Source: Gloeobacter kilaueensis JS1
Lineage (GTDB): Bacteria; Cyanobacteriota; Cyanobacteriia; Gloeobacterales; Gloeobacteraceae
Direction: 5' to 3'
NCBI RefSeq assembly: GCF_000484535.1
Contig: NC_022600.1
Span: 3,348,001 to 3,412,000, forward strand
DNA: 64,000 nucleotides
The position numbers and the translations under genes were made by a program. Positions 1 to 9,061 of this stretch are shown here, piece after piece. Numbering within the stretch: position 1 is the first letter of the stretch; the number at the start of each line of letters is the position of its first letter. The notes under the pieces are model-generated. The model made no database searches. It was not told the origin of the DNA and saw only the letters and a program-made list of their open reading frames with translations.

Positions 1-254
1 GCGAGGCTGACCGCGCCAAAGTCAAAGACCGTCGCCTGGATCTGCCCTGGCCGCTCCACCAGAACCGGAGCGTCCCCCAGATTGAGCAACTGGGGCGGTC
101 GGGTGTACTGCAGATAGTCGGGCGTCTTTTTTTTGCGCGACAAAGGCGGCACCGGGGCAGAAAGGAGTAGCTCCCTCACCCGCTCCAGCGACACTTCGTA
201 GCCGATATCGAAGGCAAACAGGGCAACGGCCTGGCCCTGCAGAATCTGAACCAT
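1..254 (-). CDS. Uncharacterised protein, N-terminal part (runs off window)
   Basis: An open frame starts at an ATG whose complement lies at 252-254 and continues without a stop to the window edge, giving 84 residues. The protein begins MVQILQGQAVALFAFDIGYE and continues with a basic stretch (SRKKKTPDY) and a Pro/Leu-rich stretch. The last visible residues, TVFDFGAVSL, resemble the start of an alpha/beta core. I do not recognise the family with confidence. The divergent DoxX-like gene starts 62 bases away, so the gap presumably carries back-to-back promoters. Codon use looks like the neighbours. Confidence 0.6.
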   Translation of the reverse strand, partial: MVQILQGQAVALFAFDIGYEVSLERVRELLLSAPVPPLSRKKKTPDYLQYTRPPQLLNLGDAPVLVERPGQIQATVFDFGAVSL

Positions 255-316
255 GCCCTCACTCTAGCCGCTCGCGGGCAACCGGGCAGGGAGTGTTCTA
301 GGCTGGACTTATTAAG

Positions 317-718
317 ATGGACCTTGCGGTGGAACGCTTCAAATTCCCCCTGCGCCTGCTTCTGAGTGCCTTCATGATCGCAGCGGGTTGCCTGCACTTT
401 CTCAACCCTGCTCCCTTCGTCAAGATCGTGCCCGCCGCTCTACCGGCCCCGGCGCTGCTGGTCTACATCAGCGGCTTTTTTGAGATCCTGGGCGGTATCG
501 GACTCTTGCTTCCACCGCTTTGCCAACCGGCCTCCTGGGGGCTCATCGCGCTTTTTATCGCCGTCTTTCCCGCCAACATCAACATGGCCGTCAACGATAT
601 CGTCCTCGAAGGCATTCCCCATATCCCGTGGCTCTACTGGCTGAGATTGCCGCTGCAGGCTGTCCTCATCGCCTGGGCCTGGTGGGTGGGACAACCTGCA
701 AGCGAGACTAAAGACTAG
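317..718 (+). CDS. DoxX-like small membrane protein
   Basis: This 133-residue protein has about four hydrophobic segments: residues 10-30, 45-66, 72-90 and 105-125. It has the DoxX-type arrangement, a first helix ending in GCLHFLNPAPF and a second containing GFFEILGGIGLLLPP. DoxX/DUF4267-like proteins are small inner-membrane proteins linked in some bacteria to thiol stress or quinone-dependent oxidation, but the substrate here cannot be read from sequence. The length is typical of the family. It lies 25 bases upstream of the DUF3445 gene on the same strand, so co-transcription is likely. The family call is by motif pattern. Confidence 0.75.
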   Translation: MDLAVERFKFPLRLLLSAFMIAAGCLHFLNPAPFVKIVPAALPAPALLVYISGFFEILGGIGLLLPPLCQPASWGLIALFIAVFPANINMAVNDIVLEGIPHIPWLYWLRLPLQAVLIAWAWWVGQPASETKD

Positions 719-743
719 CGATGTAGAGAGCAGGTGTGCCCAG

Positions 744-1616
744 ATGCCCAGGTATTTCCCCTACGCCGACGGCCAGTGGCGGTTACATATCGGCTTGAGC
801 GCCCTCGATCTCAGCGAGTGGATCGAACTGGACGAGGAATACCCCGTCTACCTGGCCCGCAAGCAGCAGCTCCTTGCCCAGCGCCGCGACGAGGTGCTGG
901 TGAACCTGCCGGACAGCCTGCCGGAGCAGATAGAAGTGCGGGACTTGCTCATTGCCCATCTGCTGCAGCGCTTTCCCGAGCATTACCAGCGGAGCGGCCA
1001 GCAGGTAGACAACCGGATCACAGGCGAAAGCTGGAACATCGACGCCTTCGCTTCGCCGCTGGAGCTGGCCTCTCGGCTCGTTCAAGAAGATCTCTGCATC
1101 CTCAGACCTGCCACCGGAGCCTACGTCCTGAGCGCTGCCTGCGTCTGTTTTCCCTCGCGCTGGTCTCTTGTCGAAAAACTGGGCCATCCCCTCGCCGCGA
1201 TCCATGCCCCCGTACCAGGGTACGGCGAGCAGTTGGCCAGACCCGTGGACCGCTTCTTCGATCGGCTCCGGGTCGAAGCACCGATGCAGCGGCTCAACTG
1301 GACGATCGTCGATTCACCTGCCCTCTTTCTGCCCCCCGATCACCCCCGCGCCGCGCCTATCGCTGCCTCCGAGGCCGGAGAGCACCTCTGGATCCGCATC
1401 GAGCGCCAGACCCTGCGCCGATTGCCCACCACCGGAGCCGTTCTTTTCACGATCCGCACCTACGTCCATCCCCTCGCCTGTCTGGAAGGGCAACCGGAGA
1501 TGGCCCGCGCCCTGGCCGAGACTGTGCATCAGATCCCGGAACCGATGCAGCTGTACAAGAGCATCTTGCCGGTGCGCGAACCCCTGCTCACTTACCTGAC
1601 AAAAATCAGTCATTAA
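744..1616 (+). CDS. DUF3445 haem-dependent oxidative N-demethylase-like protein
   Basis: This 290-residue soluble protein matches the DUF3445 family from N to C terminus. It opens with a FPYADGQWRLHIGLSALD segment, has a central VCFPSRWSLVEKLG block (the family's F/P-S-R-W signature followed by K-x-G), then IHAPVPGY, and a C-terminal R-x-E-R-Q-T-L segment followed by TIRTYVHPL. Characterised relatives are haem-dependent oxidative N-demethylases with a PAS-like haem pocket that act on dimethylamine-type substrates. The substrate here is unknown. The ATG at 744 is preceded by purine-rich sequence (GAGAGCAGG). The gene follows the DoxX-like gene closely and probably shares its transcript. Confidence 0.85.
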   Translation: MPRYFPYADGQWRLHIGLSALDLSEWIELDEEYPVYLARKQQLLAQRRDEVLVNLPDSLPEQIEVRDLLIAHLLQRFPEHYQRSGQQVDNRITGESWNIDAFASPLELASRLVQEDLCILRPATGAYVLSAACVCFPSRWSLVEKLGHPLAAIHAPVPGYGEQLARPVDRFFDRLRVEAPMQRLNWTIVDSPALFLPPDHPRAAPIAASEAGEHLWIRIERQTLRRLPTTGAVLFTIRTYVHPLACLEGQPEMARALAETVHQIPEPMQLYKSILPVREPLLTYLTKISH

Positions 1617-1722
1617 CTGTGTAAAGGCCAAAAATTTTTTCGGTAGTTTCACATTAGATTGCTGCATATTTTATGCGGCAGCTCTCTATGGGTATTCAAA
1701 TCCCCCTACCGGAGAAGCGCTC

Positions 1723-2346
1723 ATGACTTCTTGGATAATTACTGCTGTCCTCCCTGGTGCCCAATTGCCCAAGATTATCAGGGCTGGTCAACAGGCACCT
1801 GATCCGGCTGGAGTTACGCCTGGTGTTACTATCATCGACGAAAATGACGTTCTATACACCCACTCATCGTTGGTAGAGTTGCGGCCAGTTAACCCCAGTT
1901 CTCGCGATGTAAATGCGGTGGCGAGATTGGATCAAAATTCACAAGTTACACTGCAACAAGATGGGCCAGCCATGATGCTAAAGCCCCTGGAGGGGAATCT
2001 CTTTATCAACAACCCCACTCCAGCCGTTTTCGATCCAACCAGTTATGGATTTCACACCAGCTCAAACGGCAAGTGCATCCCGGACTTACAGCAAATTTAT
2101 CTGGTGACAGAGGGCCAGTCAGCGAATCATACGCTTTACAGCCTGATTGGAGATACAAATGTGTACGGCAACGTACGCTCTGGAGGAAGCCAACAATATC
2201 TCCTGGCAGGCACTGTGGCTCAGAACTTCAAGGCTACCTACAATGGGCAGGTGACAGGATTAGCTACGTCTTCTCAAATTACTCAAGAAGAGCGCGACGA
2301 CATCAGAAATCGCTTCCTCAACTCAGGTTGGCAACCATTGCCGTAG
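1723..2346 (+). CDS. Hypothetical protein, unrecognised
   Basis: This 207-residue protein has no signal peptide and no clear membrane helix. It contains a Pro/Val-rich N-terminal part (QQAPDPAGVTPGVTIIDEND), a middle rich in Asn, Gln and Ser, and a C-terminal charged helix (SQITQEERDDIRNRFLNSGW). The alternating polar/hydrophobic pattern suggests a beta-rich fold. The start is an ATG at 1723 with a GGAGAAGCGCTC leader, which gives a plausible ribosome site. Base composition is lower in GC than the surrounding genes. It ends 22 bases from the convergent end of the caspase/WD40 gene. I know of no family for it. Confidence 0.65.
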   Translation: MTSWIITAVLPGAQLPKIIRAGQQAPDPAGVTPGVTIIDENDVLYTHSSLVELRPVNPSSRDVNAVARLDQNSQVTLQQDGPAMMLKPLEGNLFINNPTPAVFDPTSYGFHTSSNGKCIPDLQQIYLVTEGQSANHTLYSLIGDTNVYGNVRSGGSQQYLLAGTVAQNFKATYNGQVTGLATSSQITQEERDDIRNRFLNSGWQPLP

Positions 2347-2368
2347 TCGATAAATAATTGAATTGCCC

Positions 2369-5300
2369 TCAATCGCCCGAGCTACCGCAGACATTCAACA
2401 CTTCCTGCTCTTCTCTTTTGAACTGACTCGTGTAGTTGCTCAGCCAGTGGCAACCTTCATTCAGCAAGCGCTGCTGATTGGGTTGCCACTGCTTCCATAG
2501 CAGGAGCTGACCATTGTTACTTCCTGATACAATGCTTTTGCTATCGGGGCTGAAGGCGAGCGCCGAGATAATTTCCTCGGAGTCGTTGAGCACAGCGAAC
2601 TGCTCTATGTCCAGATTCCAGACATGAATCTTTCCGTTGTCGGCAGCCGTCAGTAGAGTTTTGCCATCGGGGCTGAATTGAAGTCTCGTGATCGGCTCAT
2701 CTCGATCATGGAGAGTAGCCAGCAATTCGCCTTTTAGATTCCAGATACGAACAACACCGCCTGCATCGGCGCTGGCCAGCGTCTGGTTGCGTGGATTAAA
2801 CTTGAGCACGCTAATTTGACTTGTATGCTTCTTTATCGTGCGAATTTGCTTTCCGTTCCTGTCCCAGAGTGAGACCGTGCCATCGGAGTCTCCGACCGCA
2901 AAAATTCCAATTCTGGTCTCTGCATCGATGCAGGTCGCTGCCTTGAAACCAGATAAAACTTTTACCTGTTTACCATCCAGTTTCCACCATCTAACAGTGT
3001 TGTCGCGGCTGAAAGAAACTATTGCTCCAGATAAATCAAGTACGTGAAAGATATCATCTTTATGGCCCCGAAAAATGCGAAGCAGCTTGCCACTTTGATC
3101 GAGAAGGTGAATAGACTTATCATAGCTAGCTGAAATGATTTTTCCATCCCTCAAAAAAGAGACCGTCGTGATTCCTTCGGTGTGACCATAAACGGTCCTG
3201 AGCAGCTTGCCCTCCTTGCTCCAGGTGCGAACAGTTCGATCATTGCCGGCTGAAACAATAAATTCTCCGTCGGGGCTGATGTCGATCGCCTGGATCTCAG
3301 CTGTATGGCCTCTTAGAACTGCAAGGAGCTGTCCTCTGCGATTCCATAGCAAAACATTGTTGCCGCTGTCGATACTAACGAAGCGACTGCTATCCGGACT
3401 GAAGCGAATAGACTTGATTGTCGTACCAGAATCGAAGAAATTTTGACTGAACTTGTTCTGCAGTTGCCAGATCCGGACAGTTTTATCTAGACCTGCGGAG
3501 AGCAACCTGTCTCCGCGCGAACTGAACCGAACATGCATCACTGTATCTGTATGTCCTTTTAAGGTTTGAAGTGCCTCTCCATTTGTGCTCCAAAGCCGTA
3601 TCGTCTTGTCCCAGGCGGCGGTTGCAAGAGTCTGGCTGTCCGGGCTGAAGGCAATGCTCTCAATGGCATCCGTGTGGCCTCGATAAACATGTAAGAGCTT
3701 ACCGCTGATGTCCCACAATTGAATGCTGCGATTGCGGCCGACCGTAGCAAGGGTTTTTCCGTCAGGGCTGAATGCGACATCATCGATGAACTGTTTCTGC
3801 CACTTGAAAATCTTCAGGTACGCGCCGTCGATACTGCGCAACTCGAACGTTCCCAGTTTTCTAGTCGCAATCGCAAGGCTTTTACTGTCAGGACTGAACG
3901 CCAACTTCTGCCCATCGTCGAGGTTTTGAGTGATCGTTCGCAGAAGCTTACCATCCCGATTCCAGATCCGAATGGATTCCTTGCTGAGGGTAGCGATTGT
4001 CTTACCGTTGGGACTGAAGGCAACGTCGTGGACAGGATTTGCATGGCCTGTAAACGTTTTGAGAAGTTTACCGTTCAGTGCCCATAGACGTGCCGTCCTG
4101 TCGTAGCTTGACGTGGCGATTGTCTGGCTGTCGGGGCTAAAAGCGATCTTCCAGATAAAATCGCTGTGTCCCCTCCAGGTTTTGAGCGGTTGGCCGTTCT
4201 GTTGCCACAGATGAACAAAGCCACGGGTGTCAGCGGCAGCGATCATCTTTTCGTCGGGGCTAAAGGAAGCACTGGTGAGCTTGCCTGTAGGGATTGTCAG
4301 TCGATTTGCCTCGCTCATTGCGTAGAGTATGGGTTGCAGCGTCTGGGTCGCTTCGTCGCTCAGCTTCTCGTCGCCGGAAAAATACTGGCGGCTCAGCCCG
4401 GCTGCCAGTACGGCGTCGGAGAGAGCTTCCAGTTGTTTGTGATTGGCCATCAATAGCTTCGATTCGGAGAGCAGAGTCTGGATGTGGCTGTGCTGCACCT
4501 CCTGAACCTGCTTCCAGGCCACCAGTCCAGCTCCGGCGGCGATCACCGCCAGCGCCGCCATTGCCCCGGCTACGATCTGGGCGAGGCGCAGGCGGCGGTG
4601 TGTCTGTTCGCGTTCGCGGTCGCGCTTGGCCAAACAGGCGGCGATGAACTGGCGCACGTCCTCAGAGAGTTCGTCCGCCTGCTGTTCGTACAGTTCCTCG
4701 GCAACGGGCAGCTGTCCCTCCGGCAGCAAGAATCCTGCCTGGCGGTGGTTCTGAAGCCAGACACTGGTGGCCTGCTCGATCTGGCGGCGGGTGCGCAGGC
4801 GGTCGCGATTTTCGTCCAGCCAGGTGCGCAGGGTAGACCAGTGCTGGATGAGGATTTCGTGGACGACCTCGACTGTCACCTCCTGCTTGAATGTTTCCAG
4901 TTCAGCGTCGAGATCGCCGGGGAGGGCGGCGCGGCTCTGGAAGGCCAGCGAGTTGCTGCCCCGATCGACGATGACGAGTTTGGCGTCTTCGAGCGCCCCC
5001 AGGGTGCGATCGACCAGTTCGGCGCTGTAGCGGGGCACGAGCAGGTCCGCCTTGCGCATCAGGCGGCGGGTATCTTCGGTGCCCTCGCCCAACTGGGTGA
5101 GCGACAAAAAGATCCAGCGCGCGCACGCCTTTTGCTCGGCACTCAGCGATTGGTAGGCTTTTTGGGCGCGCTTCTCCACCGCTCCTTCGAGCCTGCCTAC
5201 TTCCTGCTCGTAAGCCTGCAGGCTCAAGCGTCCCTCGCTGCGCACCTGCCAGATAAGCTCCAGGGCAAATTCGAGCAGCGGCAGCGCCCCCGAGTCGTTA

Positions 5301-7561
5301 CCCAACTCCTGCAGCAGCGCTTCGACGAGAGCCGGATCGACCTGCAGGCCGACCTGCTGGGCTGGTTTGCAGATGATCTCGCGGTAATCCTGGCGCTCGA
5401 GCTGCGGCCTCAGCAAAAAGTTGCCGGTGCCGAAAAGTGGACCTAAAAGCGGGGTTCTCAGGCAGCGATCCATATATTCGAGGCGCAGGGTGACAGCGAT
5501 TTTGAGGCGGCCCTCCGCCAGCGGCAGGGCTTCAAGCAGCACCTGCAGCAGCGCCTGTGTCTGGGCGGGACCGGCGAGGGTAAACAGTTCCTCGAACTGG
5601 TCGATGACGAGCAGCACCACCGGTTCCGGGCGCGTGGTGAGCCAGTGCAGCAGACCCTTTGCTCCCAGGTGCAGCAGTCCTTCGATCACCTCCTGCGGCT
5701 TGCAATCTTCAGCCGAACGGCTGCCCTGGCCAAGGGCGTGGGCGAGAGCAACCATCGGCTTTTCGCCTGGCCGAAAGCTTGCGATCCACCAGTGCTCGGA
5801 GCCAGGAATCTGGTTGCCGGAGCGCAATCGAGGCAGCACACCGGCGTGGAGGAGCGAAGATTTGCCGCTGCCGGAAGCACCGCTGATGGCAAGAAAATGA
5901 CCGGTGGCCAGCCGGTTTGTCAGGCTATGGCTCAGACCCTCGCGGCCAAAAAAGTACGGGGCGTCCTCCTCGCCAAAGGCGCGCAGTCCCATGTACGGGC
6001 AAAGATTGAGGTCGCTGGTCTGAAATTCGCCTGCACTGCCGCCCGGCAGAATCTCGATGATGCCGGTTTCGCCGGAGAGCCGTTCGTGCAGCTCGATGGC
6101 CGGATCTCCCTGCTGCAGTTGACTGATCCAGCGGGCCGCACTCAGGCCAGTCTGGATGTCGGCGGCGGCGAGGGTAGAAAAAACCAGACGCGCAAAGCGG
6201 TCCGGGTCGTCCACCGGCGAGGCGGCGGCGATCAGGCACTGGCTGCGGCTGGGGCCGAGAACCAGCCGGTCGGTCCAGCCCGCCAGGTTCTCCGCTCCCG
6301 GACAATCGAAGATCAGCACCTGCTGCAAAAAGGGACTCTGGCGCATCTGTTCTAAAAGCCAGAACGCAGAAAGGCGCAGACCGCCGCCCAGAACCAGCCA
6401 TTCGCCCTCGTCGCCCCGCTCGATCCGCCCGCGCAGATACAGCAGCACCGTCTCACTCGTATCGGCAGTCGCACGAGGCTGCAGAGCAGACTGGATGGCA
6501 TGGCGCAGCTCGCTCCAGTCTTGATCGTGGGCGGGCCAGAATTGCGGCTCGAACTGGCCTGCCCCTGCCAGCTTGCGGCCAATATCGAGGGCTATCTGCT
6601 GGCCCTGCCGGGCCGCAGCAATGATCGCCCGCCGGGGAGGCCGCACCAGATTTGAGGCAGACCGCAGGCCGATGCGCAGGTTGCCCACGCCCTCGACGAT
6701 CCGCTTTGGCTCCTGGCGGGCGTAGTCCGGCAAAAGGTCGCTCTGGCCAAGCCGCCGCCGCTGCCGATTCAAATATCGGACCTGCTGGTTGCGATTTTCG
6801 ATGTAGCTGCCCACCTGGCGGCAGACGTAGTGGTAGAGGTTATCGACCTCGATCTCACCTTTGAAGTTGGCCGCCGCCCCCTGCAGACCGTGCATCAAAA
6901 AGTACGTAAACAGGCCGTGGCCCAGTTCGCTGAACTCCCAGGAGCGCTGGCCCTGGTTGCAGGAGAGCATCGCGTAAAAACCCCTGCTGCGGGCTGCCTG
7001 CTCCCGCAGGATCTCCTCCATCCGCCCGTTGGGATCTGCGGACCTGCCGTTACCGGTAGCGAGATCGCCAAAGTTGACGCCGCCGCTGTGACAGGCATCC
7101 AGCCAGATAATCTGCTGGGCGGCAACGGAGCGGCCCAACTGGGCCAGCAGACGCCGCAGTTCGAGGCCCGTCGCGAGCAGATCGTCCTGGTCGGTGTCCG
7201 CCAAGCAGAGCACTGCCCGGCGCTGTACCGGCTCCAGAGTGCCGTGTCCGCAAAAATAAAAAAGCACCGTGTCCTGGGGCCGGGCAAGAGCGACAATCTG
7301 CTCGACGGCGGATCGGACATTGGCGAGGGTGGGAGCTTCGGAAGCCTCGTCGTGCAGGATAAAAGCAGTCTGAGCGGCGAGGTGGCGATTGGCCTCCTGC
7401 AGCGCCGCTGCGATACCCCGGCAGTCAGCCACACAGTAGCGCAAAGTGGGCAGGCGCGGGTCGCGGTAGGTGTTGACACCCACCAGCAATAGCCACAGGC
7501 GGCCCTCCTCGGTCACCTGGGCCTGTTTGGACTGGGTGGAACGAATCCCAACGGGAGGCAT
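2369..7561 (-). CDS. Caspase-like (C14) / nSTAND NTPase / WD40 propeller protein
   Basis: This is a 1730-residue multidomain protein. Residues of about 20-270 form a C14 caspase-like domain with the catalytic His in FYFCGHGTLE and Cys in IIWLDACHSGG. A second caspase-like block at about 300-500 has lost its His motif. Residues of about 510-900 are an nSTAND-type NTPase (Walker A GASGSGKSS, Walker B VVLLVIDQFEELF). One transmembrane helix follows near 1010-1035, and then about 14-15 WD40 blades, enough for two seven-bladed propellers. Such proteins are thought to be signal-triggered proteases in cell-death or defence pathways; that role is inference. I chose the ATG at 7561. The frame also opens at a TTG at 7612, but that start adds 17 residues with no domain support. 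Confidence 0.92.
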   Translation of the reverse strand: MPPVGIRSTQSKQAQVTEEGRLWLLLVGVNTYRDPRLPTLRYCVADCRGIAAALQEANRHLAAQTAFILHDEASEAPTLANVRSAVEQIVALARPQDTVLFYFCGHGTLEPVQRRAVLCLADTDQDDLLATGLELRRLLAQLGRSVAAQQIIWLDACHSGGVNFGDLATGNGRSADPNGRMEEILREQAARSRGFYAMLSCNQGQRSWEFSELGHGLFTYFLMHGLQGAAANFKGEIEVDNLYHYVCRQVGSYIENRNQQVRYLNRQRRRLGQSDLLPDYARQEPKRIVEGVGNLRIGLRSASNLVRPPRRAIIAAARQGQQIALDIGRKLAGAGQFEPQFWPAHDQDWSELRHAIQSALQPRATADTSETVLLYLRGRIERGDEGEWLVLGGGLRLSAFWLLEQMRQSPFLQQVLIFDCPGAENLAGWTDRLVLGPSRSQCLIAAASPVDDPDRFARLVFSTLAAADIQTGLSAARWISQLQQGDPAIELHERLSGETGIIEILPGGSAGEFQTSDLNLCPYMGLRAFGEEDAPYFFGREGLSHSLTNRLATGHFLAISGASGSGKSSLLHAGVLPRLRSGNQIPGSEHWWIASFRPGEKPMVALAHALGQGSRSAEDCKPQEVIEGLLHLGAKGLLHWLTTRPEPVVLLVIDQFEELFTLAGPAQTQALLQVLLEALPLAEGRLKIAVTLRLEYMDRCLRTPLLGPLFGTGNFLLRPQLERQDYREIICKPAQQVGLQVDPALVEALLQELGNDSGALPLLEFALELIWQVRSEGRLSLQAYEQEVGRLEGAVEKRAQKAYQSLSAEQKACARWIFLSLTQLGEGTEDTRRLMRKADLLVPRYSAELVDRTLGALEDAKLVIVDRGSNSLAFQSRAALPGDLDAELETFKQEVTVEVVHEILIQHWSTLRTWLDENRDRLRTRRQIEQATSVWLQNHRQAGFLLPEGQLPVAEELYEQQADELSEDVRQFIAACLAKRDREREQTHRRLRLAQIVAGAMAALAVIAAGAGLVAWKQVQEVQHSHIQTLLSESKLLMANHKQLEALSDAVLAAGLSRQYFSGDEKLSDEATQTLQPILYAMSEANRLTIPTGKLTSASFSPDEKMIAAADTRGFVHLWQQNGQPLKTWRGHSDFIWKIAFSPDSQTIATSSYDRTARLWALNGKLLKTFTGHANPVHDVAFSPNGKTIATLSKESIRIWNRDGKLLRTITQNLDDGQKLAFSPDSKSLAIATRKLGTFELRSIDGAYLKIFKWQKQFIDDVAFSPDGKTLATVGRNRSIQLWDISGKLLHVYRGHTDAIESIAFSPDSQTLATAAWDKTIRLWSTNGEALQTLKGHTDTVMHVRFSSRGDRLLSAGLDKTVRIWQLQNKFSQNFFDSGTTIKSIRFSPDSSRFVSIDSGNNVLLWNRRGQLLAVLRGHTAEIQAIDISPDGEFIVSAGNDRTVRTWSKEGKLLRTVYGHTEGITTVSFLRDGKIISASYDKSIHLLDQSGKLLRIFRGHKDDIFHVLDLSGAIVSFSRDNTVRWWKLDGKQVKVLSGFKAATCIDAETRIGIFAVGDSDGTVSLWDRNGKQIRTIKKHTSQISVLKFNPRNQTLASADAGGVVRIWNLKGELLATLHDRDEPITRLQFSPDGKTLLTAADNGKIHVWNLDIEQFAVLNDSEEIISALAFSPDSKSIVSGSNNGQLLLWKQWQPNQQRLLNEGCHWLSNYTSQFKREEQEVLNVCGSSGD

Positions 7562-7781
7562 AGGAGTAATTTCCAGACGGTGGGGATTATTTTTGGACGG
7601 GCAGCGAATCAATTGTGCTGCCGAAATCTGATAATTCTTGCGCCCTGGTGCAATACAGTCCCCCCATCATAGGGGAGGTAGGACAGCTTTCTCTATCGCC
7701 AGGCAGCGGCATTTATGCAGATAGAGATCCGACTGCTGGTTTGTCGGCTATTGTGAATCCTGCTACTTCCCCACGGATTTT

Positions 7782-8906
7782 ATGAACTGGATGCGCTCTT
7801 TGGCCCCGGTGGGCAAATTTGTGTCCTGGCTTGTGGTCCTGGTCTGCGGTGCCACCCCAGCCCTTGCCCAATCGACAAACACGAACTGCCCGGCAGTGAA
7901 CCCCGGCGTCACCGTCAACGCCAACGGCAGCAAGGACACGCTCTACAACGCCACCTGGCAGGTGGCAGGCAAGACCAACCGGCGCTACTACATCGTGCAT
8001 ACGCCGCCTGGATACGACCCCACCAATCCGCTGCGCTATCCGCTCGTCTTCTTCCTGCACCCTGGCAGTAGCTGTGCGATCAACGCCCGCAACAAGCCGG
8101 TGAATCTGGCCGACTACGCCGACGAGCTGGCTCTAGCCGAGCAGCCGACTTTTTTCGCTGTCTATCCCCAGGGTTACTTCGACCCTGTGACCAAACTGGG
8201 CTACTGGAATGCCGGCAACTGCAGCGGGGCGGACGGCGTTACCCAGAGTTGCGCCACACCGGCCTACACCAATGGCAGCAACGACATCGATTACTTCAAC
8301 TCCGTGCTGCAGCAGGTCCAGAGTAAGTTTCGGACCGACACTGCCCGCGTCTACGTGCTCGGCCACTCCGACGGCGGCTCGATGGCCCACCTGCTCGGCT
8401 GCCAGCCCCAGACGCACATTGCGGCTGTCGGTTCGATCGAGGGAACTTTCAAGGTGCCCACCTGCTCCCTCGGCAATCCGCCCGTATCGGTGATTGCCTT
8501 TCATTCGCTGGGCGATACGCAAAATCCCTACTATGGCACCGGCACTGAGGCTGCTCTCAACGTCGTTCCCAACACGGGCCGCGAGGGCGATACCTCCGTC
8601 GAGCCTTTTACGATGAACCTCTGGCGGGCTGCCAATAGCTGCACCGACGCGCCACTCAAGTCGGACCCAGCGCCGAGCACTACCGGCATCGGCACCTACA
8701 CCCTCACGAGCAATACCTTCTGCCACTTCGACAGTACTGGTACCTCCAGCCAGGTGTTGCTCTACTCACTGTGCGACCCCTACTACGACAGCGACAACAA
8801 TCCGCGCTGCGACGCAAGCCACAACTGGCTGTACTCTCTGAGCACCCTCGATCTCGACTGGCGGCCTCTTGTCTGGAATTTTTTCCAGAGCCGCAAGAAG
8901 CTCTAA
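7782..8906 (+). CDS. Secreted PHB depolymerase / LpqC-like esterase
   Basis: This 374-residue protein has a signal peptide ending near ATPALAQS. The mature part is an alpha/beta hydrolase of the polyhydroxybutyrate depolymerase / feruloyl-esterase type: YYIVHTPPGYDP at the first strand, LVFFLHPGSS forming the oxyanion region, and the nucleophile elbow YVLGHSDGGSMAHLL. It has several cysteines (TNTNCPAVNPG, GNCSG, VTQSCATP, LLGCQP, PTCSLG, NTFCHF, DPRC-like NNPRCDA), consistent with disulfides outside the cytoplasm. The substrate could be a polyester, an acylated polysaccharide or another ester. It diverges from the caspase/WD40 gene and is separated from it by about 220 bases. Confidence 0.8.
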   Translation: MNWMRSLAPVGKFVSWLVVLVCGATPALAQSTNTNCPAVNPGVTVNANGSKDTLYNATWQVAGKTNRRYYIVHTPPGYDPTNPLRYPLVFFLHPGSSCAINARNKPVNLADYADELALAEQPTFFAVYPQGYFDPVTKLGYWNAGNCSGADGVTQSCATPAYTNGSNDIDYFNSVLQQVQSKFRTDTARVYVLGHSDGGSMAHLLGCQPQTHIAAVGSIEGTFKVPTCSLGNPPVSVIAFHSLGDTQNPYYGTGTEAALNVVPNTGREGDTSVEPFTMNLWRAANSCTDAPLKSDPAPSTTGIGTYTLTSNTFCHFDSTGTSSQVLLYSLCDPYYDSDNNPRCDASHNWLYSLSTLDLDWRPLVWNFFQSRKKL

Positions 8907-9000
8907 ATACTACCGAATCAATGGATTTTCATCGTCTACCCTGAGCGCCACCGCTGGCAGCAAGCATCCTTTTCGCTGTGCGGATTTCCCCAAAAGTGGG

Positions 9001-9027
9001 TTGACAATTCTGTATTGCGAATATACC
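9001..9027 (+). promoter_or_regulatory. Sigma70-type promoter upstream of the repeat-protein gene
   Basis: A perfect -35 box TTGACA lies at 9001-9006. It is followed after 15 bases by TATACC at 9022-9027, a 4-of-6 match to the -10 consensus. The spacing is shorter than the usual 16-18 bases. The box sits 35 bases upstream of the ATG at 9062, where AGGTGGATC provides a ribosome site. This supports real transcription of the plus strand rather than of the long antisense frame. Confidence 0.55.
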
Positions 9028-9061
9028 TTCTGAAAGCGTAACCTTCATCGACAGGTGGATC

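Noticed and set aside
1640-1690. Hairpin GCTGC...GCAGC near the end of the DUF3445 gene as a terminator
   Set aside because: The stem is bulged and there is no T-run after it. The only T-run (around 1635) lies before it, so terminator function is doubtful.
4484-5446. A 320-codon plus-strand frame
   Set aside because: It is antisense to the STAND domain of the caspase/WD40 protein, whose Walker motifs are in order.
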